Assembly: GCF_002073975.1 (NCBI RefSeq)
Contig: NZ_CP020385.1
Location: forward strand, 166,001-230,000
Source of the DNA: Rhodovulum sp. MB263
Lineage (GTDB): Bacteria > Pseudomonadota > Alphaproteobacteria > Rhodobacterales > Rhodobacteraceae
DNA: 64,000 nt
Reading direction: 5' to 3'
Shown here: positions 47,894 through 56,704 of the stretch, piece by piece
How the letters are laid out: the number at the start of each line of letters is the position of its first letter
Position numbering within the stretch: the stretch's first letter is position 1
Notes under the pieces: generated by a model
What the model was told of the DNA's origin: nothing
Database searches by the model: none
What the model saw: the letters and a program-made list of their open reading frames with translations, nothing else
Program-made: the position numbers and the translations under genes

Positions 47894-48073
47894 GGCGGCA
47901 CCATGACATCTGTCCTGCCGCCTCGCAATCGCCGGTGCGGCGCGGGGCTTGCCCCCCGGACGGTGCGAATTCGCCGATGTGGCGCAAGGTCGCGGACGGG
48001 CCTTGTCCTCGCGCGGGCGGCCTGTCAGAAGGTCGCGGATTTTTGGCTATATCCCTGACGTGACGAGGAAAAC

Positions 48074-48430
48074 ATGAAGAAAACGATGATGACTGCTGCA
48101 GGTCTTGCCGCCGCTCTTGCCGCCCTGGCGCTGCCGGCGCTGGCCGATGGGGTGCAGACCGGGGTCTTCGTCAATTCGCAGGAGGACGGGCTGATGAAGG
48201 AGCTGCATGTCTGCTCGCAGTCCAGCCTGCTGGTCGAAGGCTTCGTGCGGCGCGATATCGACCTGCAGGAGGTGGATGGCACGACCCGGCTGGTACTGAA
48301 CTCGAACGGCGTCTTCACCTTCGACGTGGTGGATGAGGGCGCGGCCCTGAAGCCGGCCGATGATTTCACCCGTGAATGGGGCACCACCGGCGAATACCGC
48401 CTCGATCCCGCGCGCAGCAGCGACTGCTGA
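48074..48430 (+). CDS. Small secreted protein of unknown function
   Basis: 118 residues. A clear Sec signal peptide (KKTMMTAAGLAAALAALALPALA, cleavage after ALA near residue 24) leaves a mature protein of about 94 residues with two cysteines (HVCSQ and the C-terminal DC), which could form a disulfide. GAGGAAAAC lies just upstream of the start. I do not recognise the family. Confidence 0.7.
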   Translation: MKKTMMTAAGLAAALAALALPALADGVQTGVFVNSQEDGLMKELHVCSQSSLLVEGFVRRDIDLQEVDGTTRLVLNSNGVFTFDVVDEGAALKPADDFTREWGTTGEYRLDPARSSDC

Positions 48431-48476
48431 TGGCAGGGTGGGGCGTGAGCTGCGCGCCCCCGTCCGCCTGATCGTG

Positions 48477-48493
48477 CCTGCCCGATGGGCAGG
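48477..48493 (+). terminator. Possible terminator hairpin after the small secreted protein gene
   Basis: CCTGCCC-GAT-GGGCAGG, a perfect 7-bp stem with a three-base loop, 46 bases after the stop codon; no T-run. Confidence 0.3.
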
Positions 48494-48688
48494 GGCAGGT
48501 GGGCCAATGACGTCCCCGCTGCCCGGAAGGGCGGCGACGGGACCGGGAGACGAGACCGGGAAAGGTCCTCGGCTCTGCCATCTCGCGGCGCCAGCGGGCT
48601 GTCCCGGCCGCGCCGGTGCAGATCCGGCCGGGTCGGCATGGAGGCCGCTGCCAGGTTGGGGCCGGGCCGCACCCGGCGCGGTCAGGCT

Positions 48689-48718
48689 GACCGGGACCGG
48701 GACCGGGACCGGGGCCGG
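48689..48718. repeat. Short tandem repeat of GACCGG
   Basis: Four exact GACCGG units and a fifth with one change (GGCCGG), in a stretch between the small secreted protein and the insertion sequence that holds no recognised gene. Confidence 0.7.
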
Positions 48719-48827
48719 TGGCGGTGCGGCCAGCGGCCCGTTCCGCCTCGTCGCCGGGAAATCGCGAAACAGGCATGACGGCTTCGGTAAAGGGCGGGGT
48801 CCTGGTCCGGGGGAGGGGAATCCCAGG

Positions 48828-49187
48828 TCATGTTGCCAATTGGCGCAGCCATGGGCGGATTGACGTGATATCGACGACAGCCACGAAGCGCTCTGCGGTC
48901 CTGTCGCAACGGGTGGCGGCTCGGCGGGCGTTCTTCGATTTGTTGAAGCAGCGTTCAACCGGGTTGCGTCGCCGGTCGGGGGAGCGGTCGATCCCGACGC
49001 GCATCCTGCGTGATTGCCGCATCGGGATCACCGGAAGCACAGCGCGCCTGCTATTGCTTTTCCGAATGATGTCAGCATCTTGGCCGCGGTCAGCCAGCAA
49101 GACGCTTGGGGCGGGCAGGGTCTCGGCGATGACCGGATCGAAGCCGGGATAATCGGAGCCTTGCCCGGCGGGGATCTCGGTTCTCAT
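48828..49187 (-). CDS. IS5-family transposase, second frame (OrfB)
   Basis: 119 residues after its ATG, overlapping the first frame by four bases; read-through from OrfA would add about 20 residues. LADRGQDAD holds the second catalytic aspartate and PVERCFNKSKNARR the glutamate. Several positions differ from the usual sequence of this group (for example RGQDAD rather than RGYDAD), so activity is uncertain. Confidence 0.7.
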   Translation of the reverse strand: MRTEIPAGQGSDYPGFDPVIAETLPAPSVLLADRGQDADIIRKSNSRRAVLPVIPMRQSRRMRVGIDRSPDRRRNPVERCFNKSKNARRAATRCDRTAERFVAVVDITSIRPWLRQLAT

Positions 49188-49615
49188 GGGCAGCCCGGCG
49201 GCATTGACGAGGAGGTGGATCCTGGTCGCGAAGCCACTGGGTGAGCGGCCAAGACCCTGTCTCGGAGACCCCCTTGAGCGCCCGCTGCCTGATGATGGGC
49301 GTCACCCTCGGTTCCGTCGATCATCTGAAGTGCATGGAGCACCGCGCCGCTTTCGTTCAGGGCATGCATGATCTGCTCCCAAGGCCCCGCCACTGTCCAG
49401 CGCCGGATGTGCCGGCAGAGGCTCGACCATTCTCCAAACGCTTCGGGCAGGTCGCGCCATGGCGCGCCGGGGCAGACGATTCGGAAAATTCCATCCGGAA
49501 CAAGGCGGTGGTTGGTCGGTTTGAGTCCGTTCGGCGCGCTGACAGTCAGGATGAACCGCTCAAAGAACGCCCATTCCCCGTCCGACATAAGGGCGGGGGC
49601 CAAGCTGGTCTCCAT
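49184..49615 (-). CDS. IS5-family transposase, first frame (OrfA)
   Basis: 143 residues; MSDGEWAFFERFIL and GAPWRDLPEAFGEW are the usual N-terminal sequence of this transposase group, and QMIDG holds the first catalytic aspartate. An internal ATG at 49588 (MSDGEW) is an alternative start. The frame ends just past the start of the second frame. Sequence in the other frame (GLGRSPSGFATRIHLLVN) shows that the DDE domain continues there, so a -1 frameshift is needed for full-length enzyme, as is known for several IS5 subgroups. Confidence 0.75.
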   Translation of the reverse strand: METSLAPALMSDGEWAFFERFILTVSAPNGLKPTNHRLVPDGIFRIVCPGAPWRDLPEAFGEWSSLCRHIRRWTVAGPWEQIMHALNESGAVLHALQMIDGTEGDAHHQAAGAQGGLRDRVLAAHPVASRPGSTSSSMPPGCP

Positions 49616-49675
49616 CGCCGATACCAGCTTCGATCACACTTGCCGCGCGGGGCGAACCCCTTTTGTCAACACCGC

Positions 49676-50710
49676 CTAGTGCCCGGCGAAGCGGGTGCGG
49701 GTGCGGTTGGCGAAGGCGACCAGGGACAGCATCACCGGCACCTCGACCAGCACGCCGACCACGGTTGCCAGCGCCGCGCCAGAATTCAGGCCGAACAGGC
49801 TGATCGCCACGGCCACCGCCAGTTCGAAGAAGTTCGAGGTGCCGATCATGGCGCAGGGCGCGGCGATCCGGTGCGGCACGCGCAGGGCGAAGGCCGCGCC
49901 ATAGGCGAGGGCGAAGATGGCATAGCTCTGGATCAGGATCGGCACCGCGATCAGCAGGATGACGCCCGGCCGGGCGAGGATGGTGCCGCCCTGCAGCCCG
50001 AACAGGATCGCGACGGTGGCGATCAGCCCGGCCATCGACAGCGGCCTGATCCGGGCGGTGAAGGCCCCGATGGCCTCGGCCGATCCCAGCAGCCGCCGCG
50101 TGAGGAGCCCCGCGATCAGCGGCAGGACGACATAGAGCACGGTCGCCAGGACCAGCGTGTCCCAGGGCACCACGATCTGCGTGACACCCAGCAGCAGCGC
50201 CACGATGGGGGCGAAGGCCACGACCATGATCAGGTCGTTCACCGAGACCTGCACCAGCGTATAGGTGGCATCGCCCCGGGTCAGCTGGCTCCAGACGAAG
50301 ACCATGGCGGTGCAGGGCGCCGCGCCCAGCAGGATCAGGCCCGCGACATACTGGGCCGCGTCCGCGGGCGCGATCCAGGGCGCGAAGATGTGCTCGAAGA
50401 ACAGCACCGCCAGCAGAGCCATCGTGAAGGGCTTGATCAGCCAGTTCACCGCCAGCGTGATCAGAAGCCCCTTCGGCTGGCGCGCGACACCGGCGACGGC
50501 CCGGAAATCGACGCTGACCATCATCGGATAGACCATGGCCCAGATCAGCACCGCCACCACGAGGTTGATCGAGGCGATCTCGGCCGCGGCGATGGCGCCC
50601 ACCAGCCCCGGTGCCACGGCTCCGATGGCGATCCCCGCCACCATGGCCAGCGCCACCCAAAGCGTCAGCAATCGTTCGAAGGGGCCCATCGGGGCTGCGG
50701 TATCGGCCAT
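49676..50710 (-). CDS. acr3: Arsenite efflux permease, Acr3 family
   Basis: 344 residues from the ATG at 50710, chosen because CCGGAG lies six bases upstream; a GTG at 50734 has no such site. Ten hydrophobic helices; the essential cysteine is in [10 protein letters not shown] (C133), and the second half has [11 protein letters not shown], both typical of Acr3 (BASS superfamily). It exports arsenite using the proton gradient. It is divergent from arsR and both share the operator region. The insertion sequence abuts its stop codon. Confidence 0.92.
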   Translation of the reverse strand: MADTAAPMGPFERLLTLWVALAMVAGIAIGAVAPGLVGAIAAAEIASINLVVAVLIWAMVYPMMVSVDFRAVAGVARQPKGLLITLAVNWLIKPFTMALLAVLFFEHIFAPWIAPADAAQYVAGLILLGAAPCTAMVFVWSQLTRGDATYTLVQVSVNDLIMVVAFAPIVALLLGVTQIVVPWDTLVLATVLYVVLPLIAGLLTRRLLGSAEAIGAFTARIRPLSMAGLIATVAILFGLQGGTILARPGVILLIAVPILIQSYAIFALAYGAAFALRVPHRIAAPCAMIGTSNFFELAVAVAISLFGLNSGAALATVVGVLVEVPVMLSLVAFANRTRTRFAGH

Positions 50711-50745
50711 GTCTGTCTCCGGGGAACGGTTCACGATACAGATCC

Positions 50746-50767
50746 GTTATTTCGGGTAATAACGAAT
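50746..50767. promoter_or_regulatory. ArsR operator candidate 1 (acr3 side)
   Basis: GTTATT-TCGGGT-AATAAC is a perfect 6-bp inverted repeat. It lies in ATTTCGGGTAATAACGAAT (50749-50767), which aligns with the second site at 50813-50832 in 15 of 19 positions. Confidence 0.6.
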
Positions 50768-50812
50768 TGATATCATTGCTGACGCCTTGCCGCGGCCTTG
50801 TCAAGACGTCTC

Positions 50813-50832
50813 ATTTCGCGTAATGGCGAAAT
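50813..50832. promoter_or_regulatory. ArsR operator candidate 2 (arsR side)
   Basis: ATTTCGC-GTAATG-GCGAAAT is a perfect 7-bp inverted repeat that ends at the base before the arsR start codon. The pattern ATTTCGnGTAATnnCGAA is shared with the site near acr3, 64 bases away, so one regulator probably binds both. An operator touching the start codon would also cover the ribosome-binding site, which is otherwise not visible; the arsR mRNA may be leaderless. Confidence 0.6.
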
Positions 50833-51183
50833 ATGGAACAGAGCCACGCCATCGACGCCTTCGGCGCCCTTGCCCATGACGCGCGGCTGGCGATCTTCCG
50901 TCTGCTCGTGCAGCGCGGGCCGGGCGGCACGCCGGCGATGGAGATCGGCCGCCTGCTGGAGCTCAGGCCCTCCACCCTGTCGGGGCATCTCGCCACGCTG
51001 AAGCGGGCAGGGCTGGTGACGACCGAGCGGCGCCACCGCGAGATCCTTTACGCGCCCTGTTTCGAGGCGGTGAACGGGCTGGTGCATTTCCTGCTTCAGG
51101 ATTGCTGCGGCGGAGACAGCGCGGCCTGTGCCGGGGCTCCGGCAGACATCCTGGCTCCGAAGGCAACACCCGTTCCGGACTGA
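50833..51183 (+). CDS. arsR: Arsenite-responsive repressor ArsR
   Basis: 116 residues; winged-helix fold with recognition helix LRPSTLSGHLATLKRAGLV and wing TTERRHREILYA. The classical ELCVCDL metal site in the DNA-binding helix is absent. Instead cysteines C91, C92 and C99 cluster after the last helix (QDCCGGDSAAC), as in the Acidithiobacillus-type ArsR, where three C-terminal cysteines bind arsenite. It should repress itself and acr3 until arsenite binds. Confidence 0.9.
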   Translation: MEQSHAIDAFGALAHDARLAIFRLLVQRGPGGTPAMEIGRLLELRPSTLSGHLATLKRAGLVTTERRHREILYAPCFEAVNGLVHFLLQDCCGGDSAACAGAPADILAPKATPVPD

Positions 51184-51624
51184 CCGGGCCCCGCCCGGAA
51201 GCTGCGCAGAGGATGGCCGGTCGGTCGTGAAGCCGGAAGCATTCGACCTTCGCGCCCGTCGGGCCGAGTGGGCCGGGCTGCCTCTGCGGGGGGACGGATA
51301 GGGCTGGATTAGAGGCAGGCATTGTTTCGGGAGGGGCGCGCCTGCGGTCCGACGGGGTGGCCGCGGACCTTCCCCATGAAAAAGGCTGCACCTTGTGGGG
51401 CGGTGCCTCTCGGCGGCGCGACTTGCCGCGATCGCGGCTTCGTCATGGGGCCAGTTTTGCGGGCCAGTTATGGGGACCGGTGTTGGGGACCTGGTTGTCC
51501 CTGCCTTTGCAGCACAATCCGAGTTCTGCTCGAAGAGGTGATCCGGACACCCTTGCCTGGACCCTGCCCGGAGCGTGGGTGGCACGCAGGTGGCCGGCTG
51601 GCGGCATTGGACAGCGATCTTCGG
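51184..51624. other. Intergenic region, no gene recognised
   Basis: 440 bases with only short frames of random-looking composition. I see no repeat or transposon end. Confidence 0.4.
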
Positions 51625-52368
51625 CTAGTCCTCCGATGTGACCAGCCGGAACGCGATCAGCTCTTGCCGGTCGAGCAGGTAGATCTCGCCGGGAGGGGTG
51701 CGCATCGCAGGTTCCAGGAGGGCGGGATCGATCCCCATTTCCCGCAGATGGGCCATGACCTCGGCCTGCCCGCGCTGGATGTCCTTGACGGCCATGAAGG
51801 CGGGCAGGAAGGTGTTCTCGCCGAAATAGTGCTGGTGAACGCCAAGGCGGCCATCCGGGGCCACGCTCCGTTCGACCCCGCCGGCAAACATGTAGGGACA
51901 GGCCGAGAAGCAGATGGCGCCATCGCCGACCGCGGTGTCGATCCCGCGCTCGCGCAGCGTGCGGCCGATGGCCAGCGCGTCCCGCACCGAGCCGCCGGTG
52001 CTGTCGAGTTCCAGCAGGCGGATGGCGTCGCCGTTCCGGGCGCGCCGGGACAGTTCCCCGAGCAGGCGATCGGCATCGCCCGGCGCGATCTGGCCCGAGA
52101 TCTGCAGCCGGTCGCCGGTTCCCTCGAAGGTCAGCCGCTCTGCCATCGGACGCCCGCGCGGCGTGTCGGGACCGGCGGGATGGCGGTCGGGGACATAGGG
52201 GCGCACCGACGGGTCCGCAGGCCCCGCCCCCGGCGCGCCGCCCGGCCGCGGAAGGGCCGCCAGCAGATCCATCGCGACAAGAACTGCCGCGATGCCCGCC
52301 TGCACCGCGAGGACGGCGAGGATGGCCCGGCGCAGGCTGCGCGCGGAAGGGGGCCGGATCTCGTCCAT
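51625..52368 (-). CDS. Membrane-anchored ClpP-like protein
   Basis: 247 residues. One N-terminal membrane helix (about 13-40) and a proline-rich linker lead to a ClpP/crotonase-type domain from about residue 78: GQIAPGDADRLLGEL, LDSTGGSVRDALAIGRTLRERG, then CFSACPYMFAGG with the candidate nucleophile S155, and GVHQHYF with candidate histidines 178 and 180. This matches the periplasmic ClpP-like family (COG3904). The domain probably faces the periplasm. Three bases separate it from the upstream gene, so the two form an operon. Confidence 0.75.
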   Translation of the reverse strand: MDEIRPPSARSLRRAILAVLAVQAGIAAVLVAMDLLAALPRPGGAPGAGPADPSVRPYVPDRHPAGPDTPRGRPMAERLTFEGTGDRLQISGQIAPGDADRLLGELSRRARNGDAIRLLELDSTGGSVRDALAIGRTLRERGIDTAVGDGAICFSACPYMFAGGVERSVAPDGRLGVHQHYFGENTFLPAFMAVKDIQRGQAEVMAHLREMGIDPALLEPAMRTPPGEIYLLDRQELIAFRLVTSED

Positions 52369-52371
52369 CGC

Positions 52372-53688
52372 CTAATCCGCCCCGCCGAACGGCACGGCTT
52401 TCGGCCGGGCAGGGGGGCTGGCCCCGGTCGCCGGGGCCGCGCGCTCCTCGAGGCCGAGCGCGCGGGCGGCCTCGAGCGCGGCGCGCAGTTCGGCCACCGT
52501 CATCGTGTCCTGCAGGGGGCTGACGCCGCGGCTCGACCGGATCGCCTGCTGCGTCACCATGAGGATGAAGACCAGCACGCCGGGCAACAGGTCGATGGCG
52601 ATGGCGCCTGCCCAAGAGGGCACGAAATTCCCCGCATAGCGGATGACCGCATCGGCGGCCGAGAGGGGTGTGTATTCGACCTCGGCCGGTTCGGGCCGGG
52701 TGGCGACCTCGGTGGCGGCGGCCTTCAGGGTGTCGGCCCGGTCGCGAAGCGCCTGCAGCACCGAGGCGATGGTCGCCTCCTGCGACCGGCGTCCGAGGGC
52801 CGAGCCCGCATCGAGCTCGGGCAGCACGACCGAGTCGCGCAGATCGCCCGCCGCCCGCACCACGAGGGGGGCCGCATTGAGCTGGCGCAGGCGCGCCACG
52901 ATCCCCGAAAGCCGCACCGCTTCTTCCGAGAACATCACTGACCGGTTCTCGACCGCGCCCGCCTGGACGGTCAGTGCCCGCATCCGGCTGAGAATGGCAT
53001 TGCCCTCGGCGAAGGCCTCCTCGACGGCACGGCCCTGGTCGGCGATCTGCTCCTCGAGTGCGGCCAGTTCCGCCGCCTTCTGGGTCAGGATGCGGAACAC
53101 CGCGCCACGCCCGGCAAGGCCCGAAAGATTGCCGACCTCTTCCTGATCGGACAGGCTTTCGAAACTGGCCCGCACCCGCGCGACATCCCGCGACAGGCTC
53201 TGGCCCGCGATGGTGTTGGCATGGGTCCGCTCCAGCGCGGCCTGATAGTCCTGCACGGTCTGGGCCAGGTGCTGTTCCACCGCAGCCGCCCCCGCAAGCG
53301 CCGCCGCATTCAGCCAGGAGGACATGGCGATGATCGCGACGCTGCCCAGGGCCATCGACAGCAGCAGCCCGGTCCGTGACGCGGCGGTCCGCATCGCCGG
53401 CAGCAGCCGCATCATGTAGGTCCAGAACACGAAGATCGCGACCGAGACCGCCAGCGAATAGGCGAGTGCTGCAAAGGTTGTCCAGGCGCCGCTGTCATCG
53501 AGCAGCGAGCGCACGCCGATATAGGTGTAGATCCCAGAGGCCGCCGCCAGCACCCCGAGCGCAACCCCGGTGAAGCTGTCGAGCCAGGCAAGATGTCCGG
53601 TCAGCTCGCGGGCATGCTGGGCCGGGTCGCGGGGCAGCGCCTGGCGGCCCGGATCGGTGTCGGGATCGGTATCGGGCGAAGCTGTCAA
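52372..53688 (-). CDS. Membrane protein with long periplasmic or cytoplasmic coiled coil, unknown function
   Basis: 438 residues from a TTG at 53688 behind AAAGGAG. Three hydrophobic helices lie at about 38-60, 70-92 and 107-130, then a long helical, charge-rich region (about 130-345), then one more helix (about 355-380) and a short tail. It is a topology seen in sensory or scaffold proteins, but I recognise no family. It is co-transcribed with the ClpP-like gene 3 bases downstream. Confidence 0.7.
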   Translation of the reverse strand: MTASPDTDPDTDPGRQALPRDPAQHARELTGHLAWLDSFTGVALGVLAAASGIYTYIGVRSLLDDSGAWTTFAALAYSLAVSVAIFVFWTYMMRLLPAMRTAASRTGLLLSMALGSVAIIAMSSWLNAAALAGAAAVEQHLAQTVQDYQAALERTHANTIAGQSLSRDVARVRASFESLSDQEEVGNLSGLAGRGAVFRILTQKAAELAALEEQIADQGRAVEEAFAEGNAILSRMRALTVQAGAVENRSVMFSEEAVRLSGIVARLRQLNAAPLVVRAAGDLRDSVVLPELDAGSALGRRSQEATIASVLQALRDRADTLKAAATEVATRPEPAEVEYTPLSAADAVIRYAGNFVPSWAGAIAIDLLPGVLVFILMVTQQAIRSSRGVSPLQDTMTVAELRAALEAARALGLEERAAPATGASPPARPKAVPFGGAD

Positions 53689-53865
53689 AACGCTCTCCTT
53701 TCAGCGGGCGGCGTCATAATGATAGCGCATGTGGGCGCGGGGACACGGGCCCTTCCCGGGCGCCAGGGCTACGCCAGGGCCGGGGTCGCGACGTTTCCAC
53801 GGATCGGGTGTCGTCTCGGAGACATCGCCGTTTAGCATGCCGCGGGCAAATGACCCTGCCCAGAG

Positions 53866-54682
53866 TTGTCCGCGTTGAACTGTCTGAAATGCGGCGCGCA
53901 GATTGACGGCGATCTGCGCGCGATCGGGCTTGTCAGCTGTGATTTCTGCCAGACTACGCTGGTCTGCGAGGATGACCATGGCGCCGCGGCGCGCCTCGGT
54001 CCTGATCCTCGGCGGCGGCGACGGCATGGCCGCCCGCGAGGTGCTGAAATACCCGAAGGTCCGGCAGGTGACGCTGGTCGATCTCGATCCGCGCGTGACA
54101 GAGATCTTCCGCGGCCGCCCCGATCTGGCGGTGCTCAACCACGGCGCACTCAACGACCCGCGCCTGACGGTCCTGAACACCGATGCCTGGCGCTTTGCCG
54201 AAACCGCTCCGGACAGTTTCGACGTGATCATCGTCGATCTGCCCGACCCGAAGAACATCGCTCTGTCAAAGCTTTATACGCGACAGTTCTACCGTCTTCT
54301 CAGCGAAAGGCTGAGCGCGGGCGGCGTGCTTGTCACCCAGGCCGGATCGCCGCTCTTCGCGCGCCAGGCCTTCTGGTCGGTGGTCGAAACGATCGAGGGC
54401 ACAGAGCTGCCGCAGCTCATGGACGGCCATTGGCATGTGACCCCCTATCACAGCTATGTGCCGAGCTTCGGGGAATGGGGCTTCGTCATGGCCTCGGCCC
54501 TGCCTCTGCGCGAGATGAGTTTCCCGCAGGCCGACCGGATGCGCTATCTGACCCCCGAGACATGGCGCGGCGCGCAGGTCTTCGGTGCCGACATGTCCCG
54601 CATCGATGCCGCGCCCAACACCCTGCAATCCCATGCCCTGGGCAGATATTGCAATGACGGCTGGGACGAATGGTTCCGCTGA
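53866..54682 (+). pseudogene. speE: Deletion scar: zinc-ribbon gene start joined to the 3' half of a spermidine-synthase gene
   Basis: From 53866 one frame reads LNCLKCGAQIDGDL and SCDFCQTTLVCEDD, a two-CxxC zinc ribbon like that at the start of DUF4178 proteins. Near 53975 this stops making sense, and another frame begins abruptly inside an aminopropyltransferase: ASVLILGGGDGMAAREVLKYP, VTLVDLDPRVTEIFR, and VDLPDPKN, running to the normal-looking end NDGWDEWFR at 54682. The membrane part and the substrate-binding N-terminal strands of the membrane-type SpeE are missing. DUF4178 and speE genes are commonly neighbours, so one deletion removing the rest of the first gene and the start of speE explains the structure. 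An ATG at 53978 could still yield a 234-residue truncated protein. Confidence 0.7.
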
Positions 54683-55228
54683 AGGCGTGACACGGGCCCG
54701 GGGCGCGGGTGCGTTCCGGCATCCGCGACGGGCGGGGCAGACCGGTGCAGGCCCGGCATGCGTCGATCTGCGGGATACAGCGCCGGCCAGTCGGGAACGT
54801 CTTTGCGTCTTCGCCGCCGCGGGCTCCCCCGGCAACTGTTTCGGCGCCTTCACGTTCGCTTCCGACGGTATCCCGTGCTGCCTGCCGAGGTCCGCTCGCA
54901 CCCGCGCAGGACCTTCCCGGGAAGGCGCTCGGGCGGGCCGTCGGCGAGCCATGCGGCCCCGCCGAGATTCATGAGGACCTCATGGGGATCGTATTGGGAC
55001 GGCTGCCGCGCCGCAGGCGCTGCATGTGCAGCTGCCGGAACCTGACCGGACGGTGCTCGGTCGGCGCTCGGCCGCGCGGGCACGCACGCAACATATGCAC
55101 GAGGCGCCGTTCCGGGCGGCAAAGCGGATCTGCCTGTCGTGGACCGGCCCCCATGGCGGCCTCTTGCCCTTCGCCACGGGAAACCGGGAGCAGGGCTGCG
55201 GCAGGCCGACCGCGGGCTTAGCAAAGGC
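54683..55228. other. Intergenic region, no gene recognised
   Basis: 545 bases between the spermidine-synthase remnant and the phosphatase gene. No frame has recognisable motifs; no terminator-like hairpin with a T-run is evident. Confidence 0.4.
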
Positions 55229-55813
55229 TCAGCTCTGGCCGAAGCCCAGCGTCGGTTCCAGCGCCTCCCAGCTTTCATCCATCGCATAGGCGGCCGACAG
55301 ATAGGGAATGCCGACATGGCCGAAGCGGAAGGAAAGCTGGAATTCGGCACTGTCCTCGCTGTCATGGGCGAGCCCGGCAAGATAAAGCGCCGCGGCAAGG
55401 CCGGTGCGGTCGGCGCCCTGACGGCAATGGATCAGGATCGGCTTCGGCAGGCTTTTCATCAGCGCAAGCAGCGCCCCGGCTTCCGTCACCGAGACGGGGC
55501 GCCCGGCCGAGAGCCCGAAATCGGCATGAACCGCTCCGGCCTGGCGCGTCGCGGCCAGTTCGTCGCGATACCAGCCGCGATCCTCGCGGGCACCGCGCAG
55601 GTTCAGCACGCTCCGTATGCCATGCGTCCGGATCACCCGGCCAAGCGCCTGCGGATCGAGCTGCGCCGAACGGAACAGCTCCTGCGGGCGAACCTCGTGG
55701 AAATTGCCGCCTGCCTGCAGATACCCGGCCCATCCGGCAGCGGCGCTGAGCGCCAGCCCGGCCCCAAGCAAAGCCACCCGAAACGCCCGGCCCGTCCCCG
55801 AAAGGCGGCTCAT
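55229..55813 (-). CDS. Membrane-anchored tyrosine/dual-specificity phosphatase-like protein
   Basis: 194 residues. One N-terminal helix (about 10-32) anchors or exports the protein. The signature HCRQGADRTG (HCx5R; nucleophile C130, R136) is intact, preceded by IRSVLNLRG and followed by a short helical tail. Such proteins are found in bacteria next to membrane or cytochrome genes; the substrate is unknown. Its start lies directly behind the stop of a decayed cytochrome gene, so it was probably the last gene of that old operon. Confidence 0.82.
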   Translation of the reverse strand: MSRLSGTGRAFRVALLGAGLALSAAAGWAGYLQAGGNFHEVRPQELFRSAQLDPQALGRVIRTHGIRSVLNLRGAREDRGWYRDELAATRQAGAVHADFGLSAGRPVSVTEAGALLALMKSLPKPILIHCRQGADRTGLAAALYLAGLAHDSEDSAEFQLSFRFGHVGIPYLSAAYAMDESWEALEPTLGFGQS

Positions 55814-56319
55814 CCGCGCGGCCCCGACGGGCGGCGCCTGTGGCCGCTCGGCATCGCCCGGCCGAGGGCCTCGCGCTGGCGCGGGCTTTCGACGATCCCT
55901 CCGGCGACAACCAGCGCAACCGCCCCGGGGAGGGGGATTTCAGGCCGCTCGGCCATCGGCTCGGCCCCCCGGAACGCCTCGGCGGTCGGTCGCCAGCCGC
56001 CGGGACGCGCAGGTGCGGTCGGGCCGGAACACGCCGGGAGCGTCGCGCCGCCCGCCGGATCGTGGCCCGGATTCCGCGGCGCATGGCCTACGGCCAGCCG
56101 GCCGGGATCGCCCAGACCCGCGCGCGGGCCAGGGATGAAACCGGCAAAGCGGGCAGGACGGGGTCCGATGACGCGCCGGACAATTCGGACGATACCCACG
56201 GTCCGACGCCCGCCGGGGAGATGGGCCGCGGCCTTGCGCCCGAACCGCCGGACCTCGGCGCGGGCCCGGAAGAAACGCTCCCGGATTGCAACCCTGTCAC
56301 CGCCCGGCCGGTCGGTCAT
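55810..56319 (-). pseudogene. Decayed cytochrome b561-family gene
   Basis: An uninterrupted 169-residue frame from the ATG at 56319 retains family pieces: RRVIGPRPARFAGFIPGPRA, then GHAPRNPGHDPAGGA, EAFRGAE, and REALGRAMPSGHRR. All expected haem histidines appear lost: there is no RVFHW, no LHVxxGY, no EEVHE (MAERPE instead), and ALHVAGV reads ALVVAGG. Hydrophobic stretches are interrupted by prolines and arginines. I read it as a gene long free of selection. It overlaps the end of the PepSY gene upstream. Confidence 0.65.
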
Positions 56320-56583
56320 CCGAGCCCCGCTCCTCGAAGGTCTCCGGACCGGGGAAGACCTCGGCCCGCCTGTCCCGGCATCATGGGCACAGGTCCCGTG
56401 GCAGCCAGTCTCGGCCTTGACCTTGCGCCTTTGCCCGCTGCGGGCGGCACGCCGGGCCTTCAGCTCCTCAGTCGGGCGCCAGCCGGTTCTGGGCACGGAA
56501 CAGCGCGCGCTTGCCGGCAGCGACGAGGCCAGCAGCGGCGGGGTCGGCAGCGCGAGGGCTGGACGCGGAAGGGCGGGATGCAT
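56297..56583 (-). pseudogene. Decayed PepSY-domain gene
   Basis: The start is intact: ATG at 56583 with GGAGG eight bases upstream, then a signal-like segment (ALALPTPPLLASSLPASA). CSVPRTGWRPTEELKAR and RKVKAETGC match small periplasmic PepSY proteins. After HDAG the frame shifts by one base at a C-run on the plus strand (56365-56367); the continuation AEVFPGPETFEERGSDD is in another frame and ends at a TGA at 56297-56299. The cytochrome gene then starts by overlap, the usual pairing for these families. Confidence 0.6.
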
Positions 56584-56704
56584 GGGAAAGACCTCCATCT
56601 GCTGCGATGGCCCCGGGATGTTCTTCCAGCCTTGCGCCCGGCTTACAGTCGCCGCAAAAAAACGCCCCCTTCCCGAAACCGGGGAAAAACGGTTAGTTCG
56701 CAGC

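Larger units (their letters stand above)
48828..49675 (-). mobile_element. IS5-family insertion sequence (two-frame transposase)
   Basis: Two overlapping frames on the minus strand together encode an IS5-type DDE transposase. The 5' end probably begins with GGCGGTGTTGACAAA read on the minus strand, directly against the acr3 stop codon (CTAG). I could not find the matching inverted repeat at the other end, so the element may be truncated downstream of the transposase; the limits given are those of the coding part plus the likely right end. Confidence 0.65.

Noticed and set aside
48780..48830. The second inverted repeat of the insertion sequence
   Set aside because: No sequence matching GGCGGTGTTGACAAA was found here, so no left boundary or target duplication is claimed.
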